A stretch of DNA of 64,000 nt. Origin: Lytechinus pictus. Its lineage: Eukaryota; Echinodermata; Echinoidea; Temnopleuroida; Toxopneustidae. Shown here piece by piece: positions 13,801-25,800 of the stretch (its first letter is position 1; the number at the start of each line of letters is the position of its first letter). The stretch covers positions 26,066,001 to 26,130,000 of the forward strand of contig NC_087259.1 in NCBI RefSeq assembly GCF_037042905.1, written 5' to 3'. The notes below the pieces were generated by a model. The model had not been told where the DNA came from. It saw nothing but the letters and a program-made list of their open reading frames with translations, and made no database searches. Both the position numbers and the translations under genes were made by a program.

Positions 13801-16800
13801 TCATGTATTTATTTTTTTCTCATTTGATTATCTGTATTTATACTTTGTTATTTGTTGTGTTATCTATTTTTGAGGGGCCCACATTGTACAAGCATTGCTT
13901 TTTAGTGGGTCCCCCCATTTCCATCTTAATTTAATTTCTATTGAAAAATAGTATACATATTTAAAACCTACAATGTGTTGCCCAAATTGTCTAAGTGTTT
14001 TTTCACAACATATGTATCATTAATTTTTTTTGGCAACGGATACAAATATTTATGTTTATATATGGTATACAATTTGTTTTTGTTTGATGGAAGTGAAATA
14101 AATAAATTTGAATTTGAATTGGAATTGGAATATCTTTCATCATGACATTATATAAAAGGGGACTCAGAACACTCCCCTGGGGGAGTCCATTATGGATTTG
14201 TTAAGTTCTGGATTCAGTATTTGTAACTCTTACCTGAAAGGTACGTTCTGTTAGATAATTTTCTAAAAAATGTAACATATTTCTTCCTATACCACATTGA
14301 GTGAGTTTGTACAGTAACCCATCAATCCAAAGACTGTCATAAGCCTTTTCGACATCCAAAAATACTGCAAGAGTGTGCTCTCTGCAATTAATAGATTTTT
14401 TAATGTCATTTTCTAATAAAACAATATTGTCAGTAGTACTACGACCTTTTCTTAAACTGCTAATGAAATTAGGCAATAAGTTATTCTTATCTATGTACCA
14501 TTGCAATCTATCTTTTATCATATGCTCTATAACTTTGGCAAAACAAGATGTAAGTGATATTGGTCTGTAGGAGATAACATTTTTTGAGTCCTACCAGATT
14601 TCAAGATTGGCACTAAAATTGAGTGTTTTAGAGGACTCGGGATATCCCCCGAATCCCATATTCTATTAATAATGTTCAACATAATTTCTTTTGTACTTTT
14701 TGGCATATTTTCATATACAATGTATGGAATGTTATCTTTTCCCGGAGCAGCAAATTTAGTAGATTTAACTGCTTTCTCAAATTCATTCATCGAGAAAGGT
14801 TCATTAATAAAATGTTCATTTTGGTAGAAAGAATTTTGTACTTCCTTAGTTAATGTTTTACTTTTATTAAAATCTTTATTTTTCTGTCCTACGGATTGGA
14901 AATAAGTTCCAAAAATCTCTACTCTCTCTGGTAAGGACGTAATGGCTTTACCTTTCTCAATCAAAATAGGCATATTTTGTGATTTTTTGACAGGTACGCC
15001 ATTTAAACGTTTTAAACATGACCATATCTTTGGCTCTGGCATAAATCTGTCTAATCTTCTGCAAAAAGCTTGCCAATATTCTCTTTCCGCTTTCCGGATA
15101 ACTCGTTGGGCTTCTGCCTTCTTTTTTTTTGTATTCGTTAATTCTATCAAGTGTGATTTTTCTTGATAGATAGTTTCTTATTCTATTTCTTTCTTTAATC
15201 TTTTCAGTACATTCCTTGTTCCACCATGGGACAGGATTTTTTCCCGCCTTTCTTTTTTTCGGGATTGCTTCATAAATACATTCTTTCAAGCGTTCCATAA
15301 ATGAATAAAAAATGTTCTTAATATCATCGTCAGATTTAATTATTTCATCTTTTATGATATTTTCACACTTGTATACAAATATGGGCCAGTTAACATTCTT
15401 AAAAGAGATATGGTCATTAGACATGTTATTATCATTGACCTGGTTACTTGGATTTTTCTGATATTTTTCTTTCTTTCCAAGTGTTATTTGAACATTAATT
15501 GGAAAGTGATCACTCCCAAAAGAATCTTCCATAACCTTCTATATTGCCTTACCGGCCAATGATGGGGAGGACATACTTAAATCTAAGCACGAAAGCTTTC
15601 CAGTACAAGGATCAAGTCTAGTTCCTGTTTTATCATTCAATACAATTAAATTATTCTCATATTGCTCAATGGCTTGTCCATTTCTGTCAGTTTTTTCACT
15701 ACCCCAGAGGGTACTATGAGCGTTGAAATCACCTAAGATTATCAGGTTATCTTTTTCATTAAAATTCTTCAGTAATGTGTTTAGAATTGCATCGTTTAAT
15801 CTTTTGCATGGATTATAGAAGTTGATGATAGATATTTATTTATTGGCGACATATATGTTAACTTGTTGAAATTCTAGACTTGAATCATTGATTGGATCTT
15901 CGTGAATATATATTGCACAACCCCCTCTCCGATGACCTTCCCTATTTCTTAGAAGGCATGTATAATTTGGAATACAAAGTGAACTATTATCATAAAACCA
16001 CGTTTCTTGAACACAAATTAAATCATATTCTTTATTTGTTTTTAAATGATTAAGAAGCTTGTGTCCATGCCCTAATAAGCCCTGGGAATTCCACTGAAGA
16101 ATGGAAAGAAGGCCAAAGAAAGCGTTAGTTCCTGCGTTGTTGAGTTAGGATCTCCTTTTTTTGTTGCCGCAATCTTCTTGCAGCAGTCAAAATTAAAGCA
16201 TTTATTTCTTCTTCTTCTCTCCCTTCAGTTAATGACATAATTAATTGACATATAAATACAACAATTTGCTCATCACTGGCTAAACTTATGAAATTTGGTG
16301 TGGTGTTCTTTGCTGATGTACCGGCTGACATGGTAGCCTGATCTGTAACTATAGGTGGTGGTGTATCCCGTTGTTGGGTGTTGATAGGAAAGTTGGTCTC
16401 CATGGGTAGTTCGCTAGGAACCGTTGTTACCTGTGGATTTGTAGCTTTACTCTGATTATCTGTGATATTGGTTTTTACTCTAAACTTAGGTACAGGTTGG
16501 GAAAATTCCATAGCATCTTAAGTGACTGTCTGGGTGACCTTTTTTCACTTTGAGTTTTCCAGACCTGGGATGCTTCAGCATATGTTAGCGTTCTAGTTAT
16601 CTTTATTTCTTGTACTTCTTTTGCCTTTTTTTGCCTGCTGGCATCCTTTAAACGCTGCGGAGTGTTCTCCTCCACAGTTGGCACAAATTGGTGTCAATTT
16701 CTTCTGGCATTGATCAAAGTTATGATGATCTCCGCATCTAACACACCTAATCTGTGATCTGCATATATCAGCAGTGTGACCATACCTTTGACATTTAAAA

Positions 16801-19800
16801 CACCTGGCTACAGGAGGGATATACGGTTTAACTGTAAACATCTGGTAGCCTAGATTGATATTTTGAGGGAGATCTGCACGACTAAAAGTAAGAATCACAC
16901 TCCTCAAAGGAATAAAAGTAGGCTGATTATTATCAGCACCCTCTTTTTCTTTGTCATTTTTGTTTCTCTGGTCTTTCTTTACTATTCTTTTTACTGCTGT
17001 TACTTTCTGGTCTCTCAATTCTACAAGAATATCCTCTTCTGATGTTTCAGTTGGGACACCATATATCACTCCTTTAATTCCTGACCTACTTTCCGTGACC
17101 TTTACTTGTATATTACCTATGTTTTGAATCTGTAAGATAGATTTCATCTGCTTTAAGTTGATACATTTTACCAGCAACCCAGTGCTAATGGGTTTAATAA
17201 ACTCTACTGGTTGTAAACTCACATCTTTGATCGATTTCTTTACTTTTAACGGAGCAATATTCCTTAAATTCAATTTCTTCTGTCTGTCTATCGGTGCTAT
17301 AAATAGCTTGAAATCAGTCAATCGTTTAGTTGAGGTAAAACCTGGAGTGCGATAAGAATTTGAGTCTGAATCTGACGATGAGTTTTGATTTATGTTTTCA
17401 ATTCCGATATCGTCACTCTTTTCTCTTTTCCTTTTTTCTGGTTGGAACGAAGTGCTTTTTTTTCGACGTGGTCTTTGTATCATCCAAATATCTTCGTCTG
17501 TGCTGGTTATTGTATGGTCCGGCTCTGATGCCGCCGGCCCAGTCGCCATGATTGGCCTTTGATAAAAGGGCGGGAAATTTGAATGTTAGTACGTACGTAG
17601 GGTGCGACCTATGGAGATAAAGTGAGTGTGAAGTGCTTAAAAAGCCCACAAAATGCTCGCTTACCCTGTCAATTGACCATAGGAAGGATGTTCTAAATGT
17701 ACAATTTAGTCTTGCAAAATCAAGGCTAAAAGAATAACAGCGCGGTATTGGTAATTAAATTTTTTTTAGAGAAAGTGAGTTCCACGTCCTATTGCCACGT
17801 CGACCAATTCCATTTGTCTCGATTATGTCTATGATGGTGTTCAACAGTGACTTATCAAAAAAGAAAAAGATCTCACGAAACCATAGAGGTTTATCAACCC
17901 GTTTGGACCACTGACCTTTCAGGTTTGGACAAAACTTTGCTCGTAATTCATTCTGGTAAGGAAGTCCCAATAGCCTCAATCAAGACAAATTCGCAATTTT
18001 GTTTTGTATCAATAATGTATGAAATAAAGAAATAAAGAAGAAAGTCAGTTATTTTGAAAAAAAAAATCAATTTCTGGTATGGGACTCTTGATAAAGAAGC
18101 TCCTTATTCTTTTCTGATTAATGAACCTGACGATAGAAATACTTTTTAACAAAGTGAGGCATTAATTTCCGAATTATGAACGTGACAGAAGTTCGGAATA
18201 ACAAACTTTACCATGGGTCTAATCAGGGGTGAATCTAGGATTTTCCAAAGGGGGAGGAGGGGGGGGGCAGGCTTTTTTTTTACAGAAATCACCTCATAGA
18301 ACGCCATTGTGCCCCCCCCCCCACACACACCGATGCCATCGTGATGATAACTGCTTAACACTGAGCTGTGAATCACATGAAATGGCTTGGGCTTGAATTT
18401 CATTTTGTTAATCATTGTCAAGTTTGGAAAAAGTGTGGAGTAACAAGTATTAAATGAAATATGAAATGTGGTCCCACTTTCATTGATAAAAACTTAGGGA
18501 AAGAATGCAGGAGATGTCTGAAATAAATTTCTTGTTTACATAAAGTTATGTCCTCAGATCTATCTGGCACAAAAAAGTTAAAGGTTGTGCTTACCTGGGG
18601 TCAAAATGTTAATTTGGGTGCCAAAGTTGTTACAAAATGTTTGATGTATCTGTTTTATCTTAATTCGCTAAAACTGCAAAAGAATTGTACATGTATGAGA
18701 AATGTCCCGCACAGTCAGTTTGTTTGTTTGCCTTTTTCCTTGACACAGCATGAAAATGAACATTTCTGCGCAAACCAATTTCTGTGAGCTTTATGAAGAT
18801 GGTCAGTGCTCACTCAAGTGTAACATTCTGTCAAATATTTTACTTTCATTTGATAGATGAGACCTAAACCCAATGAATATATGTGAAAAAATTATCCCCA
18901 TGTCGTATATTTTTCAATTTCCAGGACTTTTTCAGATTGTAAACTTTTTATTGATACGCATTGTTACATTTGTACATGTATATTAGATATGCATTACTTT
19001 TTTCTGCCCAATGTATTTCTGATTGGTCTGATTTATTTCTTTTTCATACATATGCATGAGAATTTCATTTCATTGTTGATAATAAAAACAACATCCAAAG
19101 CAAGACGGGAGTGAGTAGGCTTTGGACGCTATCCACAATTCATAGTCTTTGCCACATCAGACGTATCGCTTGCGTTCAGCATAGCAGCAAAGACAATAAC
19201 TGCAGCCTCCGCATAGATTATAGGTTAACTAGGTAGGCACTTATGAACCAAGTTTGAAAGGAGACTCGTAAAATGACGTCACTCTCGCCGATGAATATTC
19301 ATTAGATCGTGGTCGTGCGTGTTCAATACACACTGAGTACAGCTGGCATGCAGAAAGTTATATGCGAGGAACTTTGGCTCCAGATCTAGAGACAAGTTGT
19401 CAAATAACGTGTGTGTGTGTACCATCGGCTGGTAGTATTCCATGCTGTCTACGACTTCAAACCGCTTCGGAGAGAGTGCAATTCGGTAAAACGAAGTTTC
19501 CGATATAAAGAGATAATAACACTATATGTACAGTACGTTGGGAGGCAAATGTCAGATCAGGGGAGGCAGGAGTACAATCAGGTTTTTTAAAGGGAAGAAT
19601 AGTGTAGAATAAAATGTATTATATATAGCCAAATGATCTAGGTGAGGGAAGTGAACAATGCTGTTAGTAAAAAAAGAATGAATATAGTTCCTTACCTGAA
19701 TATTATGGTGAAGCCAATTTAAAAGGAGGTGAGACAAGTTTCAATGGAGGTTTTAAAAAAGAATAAACTGTATTATGGTGAAGCCAATTTAAAAGGAGGT

Positions 19801-22800
19801 GAGGCAAGTTTCAATGGAGGTTTTTAAAAAGAATAAACTGTACTACAAATTATGGTGAAGCCAATTCAAAAGGAGGTGAGGCAAGTTTCAATGGAGGTTT
19901 TTAAAAAAGAATAAACTGTACTACAACTTATGGTGAAGCCAATTCAAAAGGAGGTGAGGCAAGTTTCGATCAATGGAGGTTTTTAAAAAGAATAGACTGC
20001 ATTATGGTGAACCAAATTAAAAGGAGGTGAGGCAAGTTTCCATGGAGGTTTTTTAAAAGAATAAACTGTACTACAAATTTAAAAGGAGGTGAAACAAGTT
20101 TCAATGGAGGTTTTTAAAAAGAATAAACTGTACTACAAATTATGGTGATCAAGCGAATTTAAAAGGAGGTGAGGCAAGTTTCAATGGAGGTTTTTAAAAA
20201 GAATAAACTGTACTACAAATTATGGTGATCAAGCGAATTTAAAAGGAGGTGAGACAAGTTTCAATGGAGGTTTTTAAAAAGAATAGACTGCATTATGGTG
20301 AAGTCAATTTAAAAGGAGGTGAGGCAAGTTTCAATGGAGGTTTTTAAAAAGAATAAACTGTACACATTTAAAAGGAGGTGAGACAAGTTTCAATGGAGGT
20401 TTTTAAAAAGAATAGACTGCATTATGGTGAAGCCAATTTAAAAGGAGGTGAGGCAAGTTTCAATGGAGGTTTTTTAAAGAATAAACTGTACTACAAAGGA
20501 GGTGAGGCAAGTTTCAATGGAGGTTTTTAAAAAGAATAAACTGTACTACAAATTATGGTGAAGCGAATTTAACAGGAGGTGAGGCAAGTTTCAATGGAGG
20601 TTTTTAAAAAGAATAAACTGTACTACAAATTATGGTGAAGCGAATTTAAAAGGAGGTGAGGCAAGTTTCAATGGAGGTTTTTAAAAAGAATAAACTGTAC
20701 TACAAATTATGGTGAAGCGAATTTAAAAGGAGGTGAGGCAAGTTTCAATGGAGGTTTTTTAAAAGAATAAACTATACTACAAATTTAAAAGGAGGTGAGA
20801 CAAGTTTCAATGGAGGTTTTTAAAAAGAATAAACTGCATTATGGTGAAGCGAATTTAAAAGGAGGTGAGGCAAGTTTCAATGGAGGTTTTTTTAAAGAAT
20901 AAACTGTACTACAAATTTAAAAGAAGGTGAGACACGTTTCATGGAGGTTTTTAAAAAGAATAAACTGCATTATGGTGAAGCGAATTTAAAAGGATGTGAG
21001 GCAAGTTTCAATGGAGGTTTTTTAAAAGAATAAACTGTACTACAAATTTAAAAGGAGGTGAGACAAGTTTAATGGAGGTTTTTAAAAAGAATAAACTGCA
21101 TTATATGGTGAAGCCAATTTAAAAGGAGGTGAGGCAAGTTTCAATGGAGGTTTTTTAAAAGAATAAACTGTACTACAAATTACGGTGAAGCGAATTTAAA
21201 AGGAGGTGAGGCAAGTTTCAATGGAGGTTTTTAAAAAGAATAAACTGTACTACAAATTACGGTGAAGCGAATTTAAAAGGAGGTGAGGCAAGTTTCAATG
21301 GAGGGTTTTTTAAAGAATAAACTGTACTACAAATTTAAAAGGAGGCAAGGCAAGTTTCAATGGAGGTTTTTAAAAAGAATAAACTGTAGTACAAATTATG
21401 GTGAAGCCAACTTGAGAGGTGAGGCAAGTGTAAAATGAAAATGATGTTTTAACAAAGAATGGATATTATGTAGAAGCAAACTTGAAAGGAGGTGAGGCAA
21501 ACGTACAATGTTTTAACGAAAAAGGTATTGTGAAGCCAACTTGAGGGGAGGTGAGGCAAGTCTACAATTATTTTTTTTAAAGAATGATAAGTGTAGAATA
21601 TAATTCAAATGATGAAGCCAACTTGAGAGGAGGTGCATGAGGCAAGTCTACAATGAGGTTTCTAAAAACAATGAATAGTGAAGAAATATATTGCAATTGC
21701 TTGTAATAATCCACAAAATTGTGTAGTTATTTATTTCATGCAAATTGCTATTAAATTGCTATTAATTGATTATGCTAATTTGTGCATAATTAGTATACTA
21801 TACCTATTCCTCTAACTCCCCAAATAAAGCTCCAAATGTTCTAATTTTTGGTTTAGAAACTCTTTGTGGTGTTCTACCTTTGTATTGCATTGGTTTTTTT
21901 TAAACGAACTTTGCTGGGACTCTCGTAACAGCATAAAATAAATTAGTTTAGTTCAACAAAACTAAAAACAATTAGGCATTTATGAATTTTGGTTGAAAAC
22001 GCATATTCCATTGACGTGGTACACAAATATCACAAATTTGAGCCATTTTTGTCTGATATGCACCTTCAAATTGTTTGGTAATTTTCAGTACCCAGTACCC
22101 GGGCTTCGCAAAACTGGTCTCAAAACATGCAAAAGACTTTTTTTTTAATCACAGAGCTCAGAGCCCCCCCCCCCCCCCCTGCGTAATTAGGTTAAGTATG
22201 CATTTATTTTGAACTTTTCCATTCCCCAAATATGTAATATATCCTCCCCAAAAATGCAATTATCACTGAAATGGAATATACATAATATATTTTTTGATAA
22301 GCCAGGTTATGCAAAATAATCATCACGTCATCCTTTGTCAACAAGAAATCTGAACATGTCCTCTGGAAAAAAAAACCTCGGCCGCCTATTAAATTCTAAG
22401 TTTTCATTTTGTAAGTATTTTACTTAGCAATTTGGCTGGCTTAACAAAATGCTTAAACTTGATGCAGATCAGATCTAAGAATTTACCTTATCCAAATTGA
22501 AGTAAATACTAATACCCATTGTGATGTTATAAATTTTGAGCCAAATAGTGCCAAATGTGTGAATGTATTTCTGTGCGTATCATTTTTGTATATGTAGACT
22601 TAAGTCTAGTAGATGGCTGACTTACATTTAAGCAAAATATTTAGCAAAAAAAAAATGCAATTGAATACCAAAGATGGATAAGTATTTTACTTTTGCAAAA
22701 TACTGAGTAAAATATACTTAAAATTGTGGCTTTAAGAGTAGCATTGAATACCGGCCCTGTTCCTCATCATCAGTATCATCCCACTACCACACCAGTTTCT

Positions 22801-25800
22801 GCAGCATTAACTTTCATAGGTTGAGTCCATTTCAAAGCCAACACTCTCACTTTAACTTTCTTTTTTTCTCTTATAACATGACGTCCACACACTGCCAATC
22901 ACATCATTACAACACCAACTGTCAGAGGACAACATAACTGCAGTTACCATAGCATTACCCCCAAAACACCACTCAATTTTGAATTGATCCAAATGAAATA
23001 TGACTGTGTTGCACAAAGAAAAGCTATGTAGTCATAGTAGATTTTATTGACTTGTACATTTATAAGGCTATACATATATTTTGAGTAATTGTCGTGTTGT
23101 CTTCAGTGATAGTTGGTACCCACTGTGCTTATGGCCAACTTTGGTAAAGGCATACATTGAATAAACTTTTATGTACTGAAAATGATGACAGAATATATTC
23201 TTAAAAAAATAACATTAGAAATGCATTACAGGTAATATACAACATATTTCAACATGAACTATTTCACAATTTGCCAACATGACAATAAATACTAACCTTA
23301 AAAATAGTAGAAGCTGATGTTGGATGGAAAAGAATATCTATGTCATACAGCTTGAAATACATTACATATGTATGCACTTAATGGTATCTACATGATCATT
23401 AAGTTCTTCTACACAGCTTGATATAATGTTGATTTATCCAGTTTGGCAAGTACTGTTGTGGTTGAGGCAAGCTAGGTTAATGGTTTTTTCTGAATACTGA
23501 ACCCCATTTTGTGTAACGAAATTAAATCTATCAGAGTTACATGACAAAGTACAACAGAAGAAAATACCAACAGCTAGGCAAGCTTTTTTACATAAATATT
23601 TTTTTCATATACTCTTTGATATTTTTTCTCAACAAAACAAAATGTGGCCAGCCACCCAAATATCAACAATAAGTTGCCAGGGAAGGTTCGTAGAAAATAA
23701 CCAAAATAGTAATTCAGTTTTCCAAACGCATATTTAAATATTGGTTTATCCGAAGAAAAAAAATTCTTCATATTGTCAAAATGTGAGGTTGTAAAAGTTG
23801 AAGACAAAATACAAGACTTTGATATCCGTGTTTTGCTCACTGCTAAGTAGTTGAACTACATATTACACATCGCATGCGTAAGCTAGTGAACCCCAAATCT
23901 TGTTCTCTTATTTGTTGAAGCTCTCACCAAACTTATTCGCATTCAATCAAGTACTAGCGAGGGATATTATTAATCAATATTAACAAGATAAATCATTTTA
24001 CAGCTTAGGATGTGATTGTTCAAGATCAATGAGAATCTTTAAATCAATGTATTTATTGTTGGTATTGGGGTGGCTGGACACATATAGCAAGTATTATAAA
24101 ACCAAGACATGATCATGGAAAGCAACTGCAGTTTGAGTAAATAAAAATATACGCTATAAAACAGTTTAAAATACGTTTATTTTCAGTACTGGCAGGCCTA
24201 GGACCATGATAAAAGATACTAAAAGTTGGCAAGTACTGTGTGATAACGGCATGCATTCTTATCAAGTTTTTGCACAAACATTTACAAAGACTGTTTATTC
24301 TTTTAAAAACCTCCATTGAAACTTGCCTCACCTCCTTTTAAATTCGCTTCACCATAATTTGTACTACAGTTTATTCTTTTTAAAAACCTCCATTGAAACT
24401 TGCCTCACCTCCTTTTAAATTGGCTTCACCATAATGCAGTCTATTCTTTTTAAAAACCTCCATTGAAACTTGTCTCACCTCTTTTTTAATTTGTAGTACA
24501 GTTTATTCTTTTTAAAAACCTCCATTGAAACTTAATGCCTCACCTCCATTTAAATTTGTAGTACAGTTTATTCTTTTAAAAAAACCTCCATTGAAACTTA
24601 ATTGTCTCACCTCCTTTTAAATTGGCTTCACCATAATGCAGTTTATTCTTTTAGAAACCTCCATTGAAACTTGCCTCACCTCCTTTTAAATTGGCTTCAA
24701 CATAATATCCACGTAAGGTATATTCATTCTTTAAAAAAAACATAATTGTTCACTTAACATCTACTAGATCAATTGGCTATATATAATACCTTTTATTCTA
24801 CACTATTCTTCCCTAAAAAAAAACCTGATTGTACTCCTGCCTCCCCTGATCTGACATTTGCCTCCCAACGTACTGTACATATAGTGTTATTATCTCTTTA
24901 TATCGGAAACTTCGTTTTACCGAATTGCACTCTCGATCTCCGAAGCGGTTTGAAGTCGTAGACAGCATGGAATACTACCAGCCGATGGTACACACACACA
25001 CACACACACACACACTCTCACACACACACGTTATTTGACAACTTGTCTCTGGAGCCAAAGTTCCTCGCATATAACTATCCTGTATCTGCATGCCTGCACG
25101 CAGTGTGTATTGAACACGCACGACTACGATCTAATGAATATTCATCGGCGAGAGTGACGTCATTTTACGAGTCTCCTTTCAAACTTGGTTCATAAGTGCC
25201 TACCGGTTAACTACGAGCAAATTTCTCCACCAGTAACTGTTTGCAAATGTCATAGCAAATCTCTCAATCACATTTCAAGGTCAATATGCCCACAGCTTTT
25301 CTGAATATCACGAACGGGAACGGCTGTACATGTATTTAACTGCTCGATCTCGAGGTCATTGATTGACAAATGTTGTGGAATTCTCATTCAGACATCGCTT
25401 CCCTTGGCTTTTCTGTATATGGACTGGAGACATGAAGCAACCAAAAAATATGACTGCGGCAGACAACCCTTTTTTTGCCGCATTTTCGCATGATTTTGGT
25501 TGCTTCATGTCTTCAGTCTATCTACAAAATGTTATGGGCTATGGCGAATCTAACTCTAAGCAAAGTGATATCTGACTGAGAATTTAATCGATGATGGCGA
25601 GATCAAAGCCAAAATACAGCTGCTCAGGATCGCAATATTGACCTTGAACTGTGACTGAGAGTGAGAGACTAGTATGACATTTGTGAACGGTTACTGGTGG
25701 GGAAATTTGCTCAAAGTCATCCGGTGCAAAACTGCATTTATAGCGCTGGCCGCTGTCTACTGAATTATGTATCTTTGATGAGCCATGTGAGTGAGCCTAC

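Larger units (their letters stand above)
11680..17650 (-). mobile_element. Degenerate LINE with gag, endonuclease, RT and RNase H
   Basis: A non-LTR retrotransposon lies on the minus strand. Reading from high to low coordinates: an ORF1 with CCHC zinc knuckles, an apurinic-type endonuclease, a reverse transcriptase, an RNase H domain and a C-terminal Cys/His motif. The 3' end is placed near 11680-11705, where minus-strand (TTG) repeats meet an A-rich run. The 5' end is uncertain, near 17650. Having both RNase H and a gag-like ORF1 points to the I group in the broad sense. Nearly all breaks are single-base slips in A/T homopolymers or single stop codons, so the copy is not very old. A second retroelement tail is inserted in the RT domain. 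I found no convincing target duplication. Confidence 0.9.
19232..25204. mobile_element. Foldback element 2 with 9-bp target duplication
   Basis: A 5973-bp element bounded by perfect 9-bp direct repeats (GGTTAACTA). Both ends read GGTAGGCACTTATGAACC going inward. The outer arm domains (19232 to about 19720 and about 24770 to 25204) are inverted copies that differ by small indels, including a longer CA run at 24991-25028 on the right. Inward of these lie tandem arrays of a ~75-bp unit, about 28 copies on the left and about 6 inverted copies on the right. The core (about 21660-24290) has no transposase-like frame. A 9-bp duplication is usual for Mutator-like elements, while sea-urchin TU foldbacks are described with 8 bp, so the superfamily is open. 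It lies entirely within TYW3 intron 1. Confidence 0.88.

Noticed and set aside
19724..21660. Regular repeats resembling a CRISPR array
   Set aside because: The units are contiguous with no unique spacers, there are no cas genes, and the DNA is clearly animal.
23574..23840. 88-residue ORF as a transposase fragment of foldback element 2
   Set aside because: No catalytic or zinc-binding motif, and the composition matches translated AT-rich non-coding DNA.
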